Below, one piece after another: positions 24,768-37,312 of a stretch of 64,000 bases of DNA (its first letter is position 1; every line of letters starts with the position of its first letter). The DNA lies in contig JADNRZ010000011.1 of the NCBI GenBank assembly GCA_015501605.1, positions 1,302,001-1,366,000 of the forward strand. Reading direction: 5' to 3'. A program made the translations under genes and the position numbers. This DNA is from Panaeolus papilionaceus (taxonomy: Eukaryota > Basidiomycota > Agaricomycetes > Agaricales). The notes below the pieces were generated by a model. That model was not told where the DNA came from and did not search any database. It saw nothing but the letters and a program-made list of their open reading frames with translations.

Positions 24768-27700
24768 TTACAGATCGTCATACGGTATATCAGAAGTATC
24801 TGATCTAGCATCGTCCTCTTCGTTCCACTCATCCTGATCATCACTGTCCAAAATGCCTTCCTGCGCCTCATCCACATCCTCACCTTCATCCATATCGTCT
24901 AACTCCTTGTCCTCTTCCTGCACCAGTGACATATGAGGTTTGTCTATGTCCATGCTAGCATGGGTATGTGTAGGCGATGCGGGTGATGGGGGTACGATGC
25001 CATTGATGGTTAAGTCTTCTGGTCGCAATGAATCTTGATGCGATGATCTCCCTGAGACTGACTGAGGATGTAAACCTAAATCAGAATGTCGCATATACAT
25101 ATCACGATCAACAAAACTGAAAAGGAGTTTCAATTTGATCAGGCAGGGCAGAAGTATGGAACCGTCAGCAGGAGACTTACATTCCAATGTGGTAGTGTTG
25201 CCATTGGCGCAGCATCGTTTCGCTCATAAGGGTGTGTCCACCATAATAAACATCATGTCCCGGTGTTGCCAATTTGCCCTCATAGAATGCCGGGATAAAA
25301 TGACAACCTCGCAACACCAGTGCTGGGTCAAGGAAGCCATAGGAAAATTCGTCGTCTTCTGGGAGAAGGCGAACCTTTGGAAGCATAGGGTGTTGTCCAG
25401 AGAGAGGGCCTGACGCTGGTTCGAACCAGCGGACCCAAAGGAAGGGAAGAGATTGATAGCGGAGATCACGAGAATTTGATCCAGTGCGTTGAACATCAGC
25501 ATGGAACACGCCCAATACGGCGGCATACCAGAAGGGTGGGGTGTTGGTACTGAGGTGAGGGTTGAAACCCAAGGCCGCTTGTCCTGCGGCTTCAGGAGAC
25601 ATAACCATTATAAAAGGATGTGTACGAGGGTTGATCGTGTCAAAATCACGCCGCATGTCGTATGTCGTGTAATTGACCCGGGCGGTCGAATGGCCAAAAA
25701 TGATGTTATTCCGAATCCTAAGGGTGTTCAATTCCATTTCGGTGAAATTTTGCTCTTTGCGCTCCAGAAGGCGTGCTAGTAAATGGTTACGCAGTTTGGG
25801 GATAAAATTCTACAATATGATCAATGACCCATTAAAACGGCAGGACGACGCCCATTGGGCCATACCTTTGAACTGAGGGTTGTGCCATTTTCCCCAACAA
25901 GTTGCAGGAGGGAAATGGGAAGGCTTCGTGATTCAGAGATGGTAAACCGTTGTTGTAATTGTGCCTTCAGGTTCGCTTCTAGCAATTCCTGCGCTTCCTC
26001 AGGTCGTAACGCCTCTTTCCGAATATACTTTCTTGCCACTTGTGGCATGGGATTGTTTTTATTTGTGAGCTCATATAACTGTTTGACTATACGATGCTGA
26101 AGCTCTCCCTGAGTAAAAAGACGGTGTCAGTGTTCAATCAATAAGTGATAAGGCCTACTAACTAGCTGGGTGGAGTATGAATCTGACGTGCCAAACATCC
26201 GAATATGTTCGACGTAGTCACCAAGGAAATGTAGCTTCACGGTTTGAAGATTTAAGGTTTTGGCCTTTCTAGTCGCTGTGTTGCCCGTCCTCGGTATTTC
26301 ACCTGAAATAGTAGTAGTCACAAATGCGATTTAGTATCCCTATATGTAATAGGGAAGACTGACACACCTGAACTGTGATGGGCGGAGGCCATTTCTCGTC
26401 GAACACGTGCTGCAGCTTCTTTCGGTAATTCGACGGTCTGATAAACCGCGCATGTTGTGTCTCTGAAACGACGCATCTGTACGCCAAAATCGGTCGTGAG
26501 AGTGTCAAGGCGTTGTAAGGACGTCTCTGTATGCATGCGAAGCTTGGCAAGCGCGTGCCATTTTGATGCCGTGTACAGTAGTTCAGACAAGTTACGGTTA
26601 TGGGGTTCAGGTAAAAGCCCCCAAAAAACTGGGATACAGCACTACACCTTATGAGATACCATCCCGACTTAGAAATAAATTGAGCTTACTTGCAGAAGAT
26701 CCTCGTAATCGCGAGCAGCCATCTTCTTCATTTCTGACGAATTTGCGGGAAATTTACGTATTGTGCCACGACCAAAAGTTGAGATAGCAGAGAATCTGAA
26801 GCATAATTAAGTATGATATAAGGAAAGAGATTGGTAACTATTCTTACCTCCTATCCAACTCGACGACCAGGCGATCAGAGCCATCAACAGCGTAGAGAAG
26901 TCTAATCAAATGAGAGAAAAGGGTTTTCCATACACCCAATTCAAATTCGTGGAGCAAGTCCACAACGAGCATGCTCGAAGGGTTGAAATCGGCACCCAAT
27001 TTATCAACAAAAGCGTTCTAATGCTATTTAAGCAAAGGAATGTGATGAAATGAAAATAGAGAAGGCTTACAGCGGTAGGCACACCAGAGAACTCTTTCAG
27101 CAACGATTCGACGTTTGTTCCATTGATAGGCTTTCCTTGCTTATAAATGAACGCACGCGCTTTCTTGACAGCTGAGAAATTATATGTGCGTCGTGATTCA
27201 GACCGTCTTGTTTGATCATCTGGGGAGCCCAATTGGTCAAGGCTCTGCATAGGTGCCAAGCATCGTGGACAAGGGCACATGCCCTTGTCTCGTATTGTGG
27301 CAAGGAGGACTCTTAAAGGCGGAATATGTCAATATAAACATCGCAATCTCATTCACAAGGAAATACGTTACTTTTCAGGATAATCGGCAGAGTATGTAAA
27401 AATGCGAGGGAATATGCGACGCTCAATGCCATCGACACACCTAATCACAATGCCATATTTATAAGCATTGATGAAATCACTATCCAGTAGCGACCTCCAC
27501 ACTTCTTGAAGAAGCTCACGCTTACAATGTGTTATGATTTGGCTCTTCTGACTCTTCCATTTTGGGTGAAAGCTCTCCACGAATCCATTGAACGCCTCTG
27601 GTAGCTAGACAAATATCAGAAAAGTTGTAATATTGGACGAAGAAGTTAAGAAGAATTACATACAACAGGGATATAAGCGAGATGATGCAGTGCACCAGAG

Positions 27701-29118
27701 TTGACTTGGGAACGGATATATTTGGAGAGGTTGCCAAACATCAGGTAGATTGGCCAGGCTTTTGTGTTTCCAAAATCTGTGAGATGTGTTGCATCCGATG
27801 AAAACATTAGTGCCGCCACCACTTTCTCTCGTTGGCAGTTAGGATCATTGGGGTCTGGAGGTGATTTGTAGCGAACTTTATCGGATTCGGCGAGAAAAGC
27901 ATCAGATGAGTATACTTCGCCATATACTCGCTGGTCGACGCCTGTATTAGGATCACGGTGGAAAAGTCGAAAGGGCGAGAAATGAAGAAGATGGGAATAT
28001 GAGCCAGTGAATGCCTCCGTAATGACATCAACAATACTACGAGACAGGAATCCTGGGATATCAAAGGGAACAGCTGGCACGTTTTGCTGACCTGAAGGGA
28101 CTTGGATCTGCAAATTACTGGTAGAGAATTGGTTGTGGAGCGAAGATTGGGAGAGTCGTTGATCAAGGAGTTGGTTCTGCTGGTGCGCGTCAAAACCTAG
28201 GAGATGATGACTCTGGAAGGTTGGGGAGAGTATCACATCGTGGACGAATCTGGTAGTTTCTGCCTCGGACTTTGCAACACGGCCGTTGTTGAGCCACGTC
28301 ATAACAGAGTGAATTGTAGCATTTTCAAAGGGCCAATATTCTGGTCGTTTCAGATTGTTTGATTGCCCAGCCTGAGAATGAGCCCTCGAAGTAAGGCCGG
28401 ACTGAATTTCATTTTCTAGAGTGTTTGATGCCATGTCTTCAAGTCGGTGGTGGATCAAGTCGTCCAAAGTTAAGAGAGAGTCCGGGTCTGTGCTGGGTCG
28501 GTTTGGGTATTCCCTCCATAGACCAAAGAGATTGAGAGAGGTCACCAAACGGTCACGTACAATGAGCAAAACTCGTCTTGCTGTCGTCGGTGCTTCATCA
28601 ATGAATGACGTCAATGATTCTGGAACATAATCGCGGAATCGCTGGGGCAATTTGTATTCACGACGAGGTCGACCGGCGCGTGTAAGTGGCGGTGATTGTG
28701 GCAATGTGGTATATGGTGTCGAAGACGGACTTGAACTAGCTTGGGAATTGTCGTTAGCGATGTGTGAGCCTGCTGTTGCGATAGACCCCACATCGGTGGG
28801 ATGTGCAGGGGAGATACCCTAAGAGTCCAAGTCAGCACATGTCAGTGAGTCTTTGTCCCTAATCGTATTGCAGAGGCTTGCAAAATCATGCATTACCTGT
28901 AAACCCATTAGACGAGCCTTCCTAGACGTTCGTGCTGCTGGTGACAGGGTGTTCTTGGGCAGCAAAGCCGCCAAGCCTCAGGCCCGACGCTCTGAGTTAA
29001 CTTTGCGTTTGAAGTCTTGTGAGAGTTGGCAGGTAACTTGATGCTTTGTCAAGTGTGACGACTGGGGGAACACTTTGTTGCAACCCTTGACGCAAGAATG
29101 GCCAGATAAATTTGACAT
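24768..29118 (-). CDS. Plavaka transposase
   Basis: This is a near full-length transposase (about 1,000 residues) of the Plavaka family of basidiomycete DNA transposons; it would cut and paste the element. Exons are read along the minus strand. The first encodes a C2H2-like finger (CVKGCNKVF then HLTKHQVTC). Next come SPPLTRAGRPRREYKLPQRF, then SDATHLTDFGNTKAWP with IYLMFGNLSKYIRSQ, and then CPCPRCLAPM. VVDLLHEFELGVWKTLFSHL and FGRGTIRKFPANSSEMKKM follow. After ELLYTASKWHALAKLR and TETSLQRLD the protein ends in a RRDFDTINPRTHPFIMV-type region (as FIMVMSPEA), FVDRDMYMRH and an acidic tail. All internal exons stay open and in phase. One doubt is a TGA at 28978-28980 between exon one and GLAALLPKNT; it is either a nonsense mutation or is removed by a weak 48-nt intron (GTTAAC...CCCAAG). 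Confidence 0.87.
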
Positions 29119-30543
29119 GGTGGCGGTTTGGAGAAAGAAAATAATGAGGCAACCTGTAGTGATAACTCGAAGCAAAAGAATTTTGAGATTCAAGTTTGAT
29201 TGGGAAGGGCTTGGATTTCTAGGTGTTTGAGAGCGGTTCTGAGTCAAATCCAGGTTGACGGGTATAACAGGACACATTATACACCAATCAACCCAGTTAA
29301 TGCTCAAAGTCGAGCGGATTTAGATTGGACGAGAAAATGGATAATAAGCTTCAAGCTCAACTTCGCCTTCAAGTTCGAGGTACTAGCCGAGTCCAATGAT
29401 TCCAAGTCACTGCCGTGCGCGGCAAATGCCGGCCTCGAGTCGAACCGTGACAGACTCGGAGTTGCAACTTGTCATTCATTCAAGTTGAGCCTAAAAACAG
29501 GGCAATTTTAACAATGACTCGTATGAATGTGAATAGCTCTCAGTCAGCGCCTAATGTCGGGGGAACGTGTTGCGCACTGCTACTACGCCTCTGCTTTCAC
29601 ACTAGCATATGGGATTGTTGGCGTCTTTGAACGCGGCGTTGGAGAGGATGGAGACTCAGAGTAGTCCCCGTGTGTTTGAGTGGTAGGACTCAGATGAAGC
29701 CTACTGCGTCCGTGGTACATGGCTGCGGTTATCGGCGAGACATCAAAAAAAGTTCACAGTAGAGGTCATGTACGAGTCATAAGGATAAAAGAAATGGGCG
29801 AATACAAACATCAAGAGACATACGGTCTTGGCTCGTTTGCGGGGGAGTTCAATATCATGTACACTAGTACGCCTGCGAAGTGGGTCAAAGAACTTGAAGT
29901 CAAGTGGGGTATATCCGTCTACCATAAAGTCAAATGTTTTATCTATTTATAACGGATAGAATTTATTAGAATAGGAATAGAGGATAAAAGCACTCCACGC
30001 TGCACCTTTGAACCAATCATGAAGATCCAGTGTCGCTCGTACAGGAGACCAATGCCGCACGGTAACCGATTCATTAGATCATTTCCTAGAGTTAATATGA
30101 CATGCGTGGTCTTTCTCACTGCCATAACACCCAACGTCACCATTCCTAGTCACAGACTCGACCCAAGTTACCCTGAACCTGAAATAAATGCAATTCTTAA
30201 TGCACAATATAAAAGACGAGAAACTACCCTCGAAGGCCAACACTCCGAACTTGAAGCTGAAGGTAGCTTGAGTGTTCAAGTGATTCACTTGTCACGGTGT
30301 GACGTCTGCTTTACCCATCAACTTCAGAGTCAAGTTCAAATGGGGGCCGGGGCTCCTAGTCGAGTTCTCAGTGCACCTGGACTCGGACCCAAACATTGTG
30401 ACAGTGAGATTCATCAACACTCATCGACCTGAGAAGCGTCCACTGTTACCCACTTCGACTCGGACCCCATTTACTGGCAAGTCACTTCTATCAGCGCGGT
30501 TCAGGATAAGCAACCCCATTTTAAGTTATCCAGCATCGTAACT
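29119..30543. other. Non-coding spacer inside the element with ACTCGGA/TTCAAGT words
   Basis: No gene is supported between the transposase start and the next gene. The stretch is dense in short repeated words: TTCAAGTT or its complement, and ACTCGGA/GACTCGGACCC (for example near 29452, 30387 and 30455). Similar ACTCCGAGTC words recur elsewhere in the insert (near 34122, 38990 and 40858). They may be transposase-binding subterminal repeats or a composition habit. The promoters of the transposase (leftward) and of the next gene (rightward) must both lie here. Confidence 0.4.
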
Positions 30544-31968
30544 ATGCCTTCTACCTTGAAAAACCGTTGTGGCTCACTGGCAGCAGAATCAGAATCATCT
30601 GCTCCAAAGAGCGACTCTGGGTCGGGTTCCGATTCAAGTTGCCTCAACAGTCCATCATCAAGACCGTGGCTATTTTCAAGGCTATACCAACAGATGATTC
30701 AAATAGTCAGGTCGAATTCTTTCAATGGGGTACACCCCCCAATGCTCCAAACGACGACTGAGCAAGGCTTACTGGAACGACCTAACACCAGAGAAAGCTC
30801 AAGCTTAGTTGGCCAAAGGCCCCGCAAGCCCTCATCCCTCAGTGATGCAGACACGGCCACGCTTCCTCCAGACGTACGTACGCTTGCATTTAGAGGTGGT
30901 GGAGTGTTGACCCTCACTCTGCCAACGAACTAGCACTCGAGGTTCATCAGTCAACTCGCACCCATTGATCCATCTAGCCCTACCAGCACTCCTGGAGCAT
31001 CATCTAGCTCGAGGTTGGCACCTAGGTCTTTCCTCAAGAATGAATCCACAAATTTCGCACTCCCAACATCTCACCAAGACTCGGATTTCGAAACATCTCA
31101 GCATCCCCCATCACAGCCTACTCCTTCCTTCCCACTACCGTCAGTAGCACAGCCGGTCTCTGAGCCAGAGGGTTCTCAGGCTGCTGCCAGAAGGTCGTTC
31201 AGCTCTGATAGTAAGCTTGTCATTCCAAGCGGAAAGTGGGGAGTCACCACATCCTGGCAAATGGTGGATCCGGCAAGAGCGCCAATCCCTCACAAAGTGA
31301 GTTACTTTCTAAAATATGCATTTCGATGTATTCAAGATGAGCAAATACTGGCGTATTAGGTGGCAGACTTGGACCCATCCCCAATGGAGAAACAAGACCT
31401 TTTGCATATTCAATTGTACAAGACAGCTACCAAGGACAACATGCTGGCCCTTGTCCAACAGGTGACAAATGCCGAGGCCGCCTTGAACCAGTGCGAAAAA
31501 GAGGAGGCATCTCTTCTTTTAGCACTGGAAATCCATGGCAAAAGGTCTGAGGACCTTGAAACCGACCTAGCATTGGCTCTTGCCCGTGCTACCCGGACAA
31601 CCATTGAGGCAAGGAGGTTACTCGCAGATGCAAAATTAATCCACGCGCAGGCCTTAGTGCGCCAATTGGTTGATGAGTTAGAAGAGGTGTCGGCATTGTC
31701 GCATGAAGCTGACCATCAGCTTGTGCCTATCATTGACGCTTTCAAAGATGTTGGTTGGCAAATAGATGATATCGCGGAGTATTGTCTTGAAATTGTATCT
31801 TCCCATCCCCAATTACATGCCCCAACTCCATCCCCCCTCACTCTTGTCCAACTCAAAGATACAATATCACAACGATATCCACGCGCCCCTTCAGTCCCGG
31901 ATCACTCGCCTACATCTCCAATCCTGGATACTCACGAGCTGGTACTGGATGGTCACGGCCACATATAG
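30544..31968 (+). CDS. Ser/Pro-rich coiled-coil hypothetical protein (element cargo)
   Basis: I do not recognise this protein. It starts at the ATG at 30544. A candidate intron (GTACGT near 30874, AACTAG at 30933) removes the only in-frame stop, and a second intron (GTGAGT near 31293, TATTAG at 31359) joins IPHK to VADLDPSPMEKQDLL. The result is about 430 residues: a low-complexity Ser/Pro/Thr-rich first half (PPSQPTPSFPLPSVAQPVSE) and a second half that looks like a long coiled coil (EAALNQCEKEEASLLLALEI; LATRTTIEARRLLADAK-like heptads). No signal peptide or membrane segment is seen. It is the first plus-strand gene after the transposase and may share its intergenic control region. The first intron is the weakest part of the model. 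Confidence 0.55.
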
Positions 31969-32277
31969 ATTTGTATTGTATGGATCATATCCTTTGTATT
32001 ATTGGTGTAGTACCATGGTTCTATAGCCTTCTTCGCCCTTCTCCTGTTATCCAAATCGTCTCAATTTACTTTCGACTCACTCACTCCCTTCCACGTCTGT
32101 GGGACATTTATAAAGCTGTCAGTCTCATTTATTTCTGTGGTCATATGGTACTCATTCATTGATCAGATAACTATTCAAACCGGGCCTATATATATATATC
32201 CAGACCGGAATCCAGATAGCTTTGCTTTGAATCGAGTCATTTGCCTCCTTTCTAACCCTGTCATTTGTCTACACCCA

Positions 32278-35200
32278 ATGTCCAATAACACGGCAGACCC
32301 CAACACCGTCCATAAGCTTTTTTCTACATCGATTGGGTGTCTCATGTTATTGACACACTACGACGGTTTACAACCCTTATTCAACCCAGAGACACAAAAT
32401 CAGCTGGCGCTGGCCTTATTCAAATTCCTTTGCGATGAAGCCCCGTGGCACAGGGTGGCTTATGAGGATGTCGTCGATGGAGTACGTACAGCAAGCAGTA
32501 AACTATCAGATGCAACGGATGTGCTAACTTATTTGCTATCCTTCCTATTGCAGGCTTTCGAGACTTATAGCGCTCATTTACGTGAGATACAGGTGGAAAC
32601 CTTCAGCCGCGTTAAACAGTTCCTGGCCCTCGATCACCTTCCCCTTGCCTCTAAAAAATCATTTCTTATGACGTACTTATCAGACTACCAGCTACCTCCG
32701 CCGTTGTCTTTTTCTTCAACAGCCCTCATCCACGACACGGTTGGGGTGCCACAGGACGGTCAGGACCAGACGCCTGTATGTTCATCTAGTGCTGTTTTTC
32801 TTGTTGAGTATCTAAGTGTCTCGCTAAATTTTCAATAGAACGCCCGGCCATCATGGTATTCGGGGAGAATCATCCATGATCAAATGATTTACCTCCACTT
32901 GAAACTCGAAAACGTCAGCAAACAGCTCAAGAGATGCTTCTCGGCTTTAGCAAATGACCCTGTTTCGGGAAAGATCTTCGACATGGAGTTGTTCGACGGC
33001 CGGGTCTTCTCGTTTCGTTACAGACAGCCCACCTTTTTTGGCGGTCCCGGAACAGGCAATGCGCCATTCTGGTTATGGAAAAACTACGACACAATCCCAG
33101 AGAACTTTGTACTCTTCTCTATTCTTGATGTGAGTTACTATTTATTCTCCAAATATTGTTTCTATTGTTTCAAGTTGAGCTGAATTTGAACACATCATAA
33201 ATTTAGCTTCAAGATTCCATTCGTTATTTAAGGAAACAAATCGTTGATAACCCTAGTTTTCTCCCCGCTGAATGTGACATCAGTCCGCGTTCGTATGGTA
33301 GAGAACTGGATCATTTGGGAGCAAGTGCTACTGCCACCTATGATGAACGCATTCGACGATTTCATCAAATACGAACGCAAATTGAGTCTTTACCGGAATC
33401 TGTCATGCAGGAGCATAAGCAACGCGTTCAGTGGTATTTGTGAGTTGAAATGTTTCCTTGGAGGCCTGAATACGACAGGGTGTATGATATGGATAATTGA
33501 CTAGAGTTTTGTTTTAGCATCCTCGTTCACAAGAAGGTCCCTACATTCCCGGTCGGAACGCAGCGATTTGAAGACCACCCCCATCCGAGTCCCATTCCGG
33601 ACACTTTATGGAACAAAATCCGCGAAGTGGTCCGCCATCTGAGGCAGAACCACATCGCGACTGTGACACCTCACACTTCAGAGGCAAACTTCCCGAGATT
33701 AACTCCAAGTCTCGATGATGCATTCACAGTTGAGCAGCAACTTGAAGGGGCCCCCGGGCCGTCACGGTACCATTGGGTACATTCACAGTCTGCTCCTCCA
33801 TCAGTGGCCTTGCCGACCGCCGTTCCTAGGCAGCCAACATTCACGGGGATTCGTAACTCCAAGAGCGACGTTTCTCAACTCATTCAGGTTCCTCATGTTC
33901 TTGTTAACGAATCAATGGCGCAAAACCGTGCCATTGCGCCGCCACCTCTGAGTCAGGCTCCTCCGGGTCACGGTGTTCTTGGAGGTACTGTTCAATTTTC
34001 GAAAGCAGCGGCGTTCAGTGCTAATTAATATTTTTTCCCTCCAGCCTTTTACTATGACTCTAGCGTGACAGCTAGCCGCCCTAGTGCCAATATTGCCGTG
34101 GCGGCACCCAACCGCTGGGTTGACTCCGAGTCGGACTCCAGAGGTCAACCGGGCGATCACAGTAACCGTTTGGCTTTTGCCAGTGGCTCTGAGGCTTATC
34201 CACTGGCAAATACTACCGATCACATGGAGGTTATGTCGTCCGACGACGGCCCGGGTTACTTGGTAGGAAACCCATATGTTCCCGCCGTACACCAGGTTTG
34301 CCGTTTTAATTTGTTGACATCAACAATAGCATCGCTAAATATCATGATTAGATGCAACAGATATTCCACTATGAACATGACCAAACCGTTGACCCGACCG
34401 ACTCTTCCGAGCCTATTCACACCCATCATTGGCCTCAGACAGCAGGCGATGCAGGTGTGTTGTCACAGTTTTCCACATCCTCTGAACCAACATATTACAC
34501 CCCGGGCCAAAACCAAAGTCACGACATGGCAATGCACCCGCCGACAGTTTTCCATCAACTAGATCATGGTATACTCCCCCACTCTCCTCCAACGGCGCCT
34601 GCTACGAGCCTCGCCATGATTTCAAATTCTCCGCCACCTCAGGCTACCGTCATGAATGAACCTCATAGATTGCGGAACGACTACATCAGGAAAAGGGTCA
34701 TTGCTCTGAGGGCAAGTTCTAGAACCTTGACACTGAACCTAAAATTCCAAGGCATCCTGAGGTGCCTTGGGATGCCTTGACTGCCTTGTGGGTGCCCTGT
34801 GATGCCTTGACTGCCTTGTAGGTGCCCTAGGATGCCCAGACTGCCTTGACCACCTTGGCAGTGCCTTTGACTTGCCCTCCAAAAATATAGAATAAACTGA
34901 AAGCCAAGTCAATCAATGCACATACTAACAGGAAGTACAAATGAAGAAAAGTCATGTTAAGCATTTTATTCTGATTTGTTACTTATTGATGGCTAAAAAG
35001 TCGGAGTGTGGGAAAATGGACTTGTACATTTCAAAGCATTTAAATTGCACAGTATATTTAGTTGCATCTGTTACACTGCACCTAAAATTATGATTTATAT
35101 ATCAAAATAAAGCTAAAAATGAGTGGGATCTAACTACATTTACAGCGCTTTTGTGCGCTTTTTTATTTTCCCAAAATAGCAATTATAGTGTTTTAGGAAG

Positions 35201-37312
35201 ATGTATTTTGCCATATCTCAGCCTAAGAATTGACCGCACAAAGGCACCATAAATACAGTTGAATTCCATTTTATTTTAGCTTTATTTTGGTATATAAATC
35301 ATAATTTTAGGTGCAGTATAAGCGTCACAATTGAATAAATACAGTTAAAAGTATTTAAAATCAACAGTATTTTCAATTGCACCCCTTGCACTGGACGAAA
35401 ACTCATGATTTATATATCAAAATAAAGCTAAAAATGAGTAGAATCCAAATATATTTAGAGCGCTCCTGTGCGCGCTTTTATTCTCCCAAAATAGCGGCTA
35501 CAGTGTTTTGTCAAACCATATTTTGCAATATCTGTGCCGATAAAATGACCGCACATAAGCGCTCTAAATTGAATCGAACTCTACTCATTTTTAGCTTTAT
35601 TTTGATATATAAATCATAATTTTAGGTGCAGTGCAAGCGTCACAATTAAATAAATGAGCTTGAAAGCAGATTTCTGAAAGTGTCTAAGTCCCATTTCCCA
35701 CGCTCTGGCTGAAACATCGGACCATGCCAGCAACTGCCACATCATCACTTCTTTCCTTCCTTCCACCACCATCCCCACTTCTACACTCACCACATTTCAT
35801 GGTCTCCTCTTTATTCATCTGTTGGGAGGGATGGGATGGGATGGTATAGGGTTATTGGTGAGTCTATTCCGCTTTTTTGAGGTTTTTCTGCTGTTTATTA
35901 TCCTTCTGCTTGTTCATTCCTCTCCATTGCTCCCTCTTGTCCGCTTTTTTGACCTTTTCCCTCTTTTATTCTCTAACCTCTCTTCTTTTCTTTTGCATGT
36001 ATCACCTTATAACCCTTCCACCTATGTCTGACCCTCCTTTGATATTTTTTCCCTACATTTTGGTCCGCTTTTTGCATGTTTTCTGTCCTCCATGTAGCTT
36101 TCTTCTCACTAGTTGCTTCTATTTCTCTCTATTCCTTCTCTTGTCCGCTTTTTTGACCTGTTCCCTCTACTATTCTCTGGCCTCTCTTGTTTCTCTCTCA
36201 CTATGTCTCATCATCTCCTTCCTCCACCTTTCTGAGCCCTGTTTCCTCTTTTGTCCCCATGTTTTAGTCCGCTTTTTTTACATATTTTCTGTCCTCCATG
36301 TTCTGCTCATGCCTGTTCTTGCTGCTATTCTTCTATCTCTATTCATTTTATTCTATTTCTTTCTTCCTCTTGATCTCTCTATGGCCTTGACTATCCCCAT
36401 CATCATTTCTGTTCTTCTTGCTCCGCTTTTTTGATTTTTGGAATTTACAATTCCTCTATCCTTTGTCTGTCTTTTCCTCATCTCACTCTCTCCCTTCATT
36501 TCTATGTTCTATGTTCTCCTTTTTACTCCACTTTTATGGTTTTTACACTGCTGCTCCGCTTTTTTGACTTATTAATATTAGCTTTATTCTCTCTATTTTT
36601 TCTGGCTCTCCATGCCCTTCCTGTCTTGCTGTCCTTTTTCCTATTTTATCTTTTTTACCCATGAGCTGCTTTTATTTTATGTGTAGAAAATATGCTTGAT
36701 ACTTTGGTAGCACTTTCATGTATTATATAGTTGTGAAAATGAATGTCTTTGCATATTATTGATCTTGTTGTGATTCTTCAGTAGAGTACAAGTCAGTGGC
36801 AAGGCATTTCAGGCTGTTTTCCGGGCATTTCTAGGTCAACAGAGGGTGTCCCCAGAGCATCCAAGGGCATCCTTGGGGTGCCTTGGTGTAACCTGATACT
36901 GTAGCCTATGATGCTCCTTGGAGTGTAGAGCGCCTTGGGTAGACCTGAATGCCTTGAGCGCCCTGAGCGCCCTGCGTGCCCTGGGGAGCCCTAGGGAGCT
37001 GTCAGGCTCCTTCAGTCCAAGAGGCCTTTTCCTGATGACTACTCCCGATACTGGGAGGCATTCTGTGCCCGTCTTTACTCTAGCGTCAGTCGCGGTGATG
37101 TTCCACTGGCAGCTAGACCGATGCAACAGGGGTTAGCATCTAATCACAGTGGTATTTCCCTCGTTGCCAACATTGTCGGCCAGCTATTGTCAACCGTTAA
37201 CCCGGCGATACTATACCGTGACAACGTTGATCTTAAAACCAGAATGAACGCCAATAACGCATGGAAAGACGCTCATGCCAACGCCATGGAAGACCTGATG
37301 CTTCAACAATGA
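32278..37312 (+). CDS. Large hypothetical protein with a 2.3-kb GC-AG intron (element cargo)
   Basis: The family is unknown. The model starts at the ATG at 32278 (MSNNTADPNTVHKLFSTS). It continues through exons joined at 32775/32839 (DQTP to NARPSWYSGR), near 33128/33207 (LFSILD to LQDSIRYLRK), near 33440/33517 (QWYFILVHKKVPTFPVGT), near 33985/34045 (GAFYYDSSVTAS) and near 34295/34350 (VHQMQQIFHYEH). It then pauses at 34711 and resumes in phase at 37016 (SKRPFPDDYSRYWEAFCARL) to end at 37312. The N-terminal third is helical; a compact region includes FGGPGTGNAPFWLWKNYD; the rest is Pro/Ser/His-rich and probably disordered. The paused segment has a GCAAGT donor and CTTCAG acceptor, so I read it as an intron, not a disruption. 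No stop or frameshift is needed elsewhere. Confidence 0.6.
35075..35317. repeat. Fold-back (MITE-like) element, copy 1
   Basis: Arms of about 50 bp are inverted copies: ACTGCACCTAAAATTATGAT at the left and its complement ending ATTTTAGGTGCAGT at the right, continuing through TTTATATATCAAAATAAAGC. The middle is unrelated to any gene. A diverged copy follows about 70 bp downstream. Confidence 0.75.
35389..35634. repeat. Fold-back (MITE-like) element, copy 2
   Basis: This is a second copy of the preceding repeat in the same orientation, 246 bp against 243. The arms share TATATATCAAAATAAAGCTA and GGTGCAGTGC/GCACTGGAC ends. The interior also matches copy 1 (CCCAAAATAGC, GTGTTTT, GACCGCACA), so the unit duplicated as a whole. 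The left arm tip is degraded. Confidence 0.75.
35868..36567 (+). repeat. Diverged 204-bp tandem repeat with TCCGCTTTTTTGA word
   Basis: The word TCCGCTTTTTTGA or a close variant starts at 35868, 35940, 36064, 36144, 36268, 36422 and 36555. The pairs 35940/36144 and 36064/36268 are each 204 bp apart and share flanks (CCCTCT..TATTCTCT; TTTTCTGTCCTCCATG), which shows an old 204-bp tandem duplication within a C/T-rich block. No coding function is implied. Confidence 0.65.

Larger units (their letters stand above)
34712..37015 (+). other. 2,304-bp intron (GC-AG) loaded with repeats
   Basis: The segment separates two in-phase exons of the large cargo gene. It starts GCAAGT, the consensus of the rare GC-AG intron class, and ends CTCCTTCAG. 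Basidiomycete introns are usually 50-70 nt, and the other introns in this gene are about 60, so it is roughly 35 times normal. It contains two fold-back repeats, a pyrimidine-rich block (35700-36660) with a recurring TCCGCTTTTTTGA word, and GCCTTG-rich words at both margins (34750-34870 and 36850-36990). A mobile element captured by a small intron would explain it. Confidence 0.6.

Noticed and set aside
34712..37015. Transposon insertion destroying the large cargo gene
   Set aside because: The frame resumes in phase and the borders form a GC-AG intron consensus, so splicing probably removes it.
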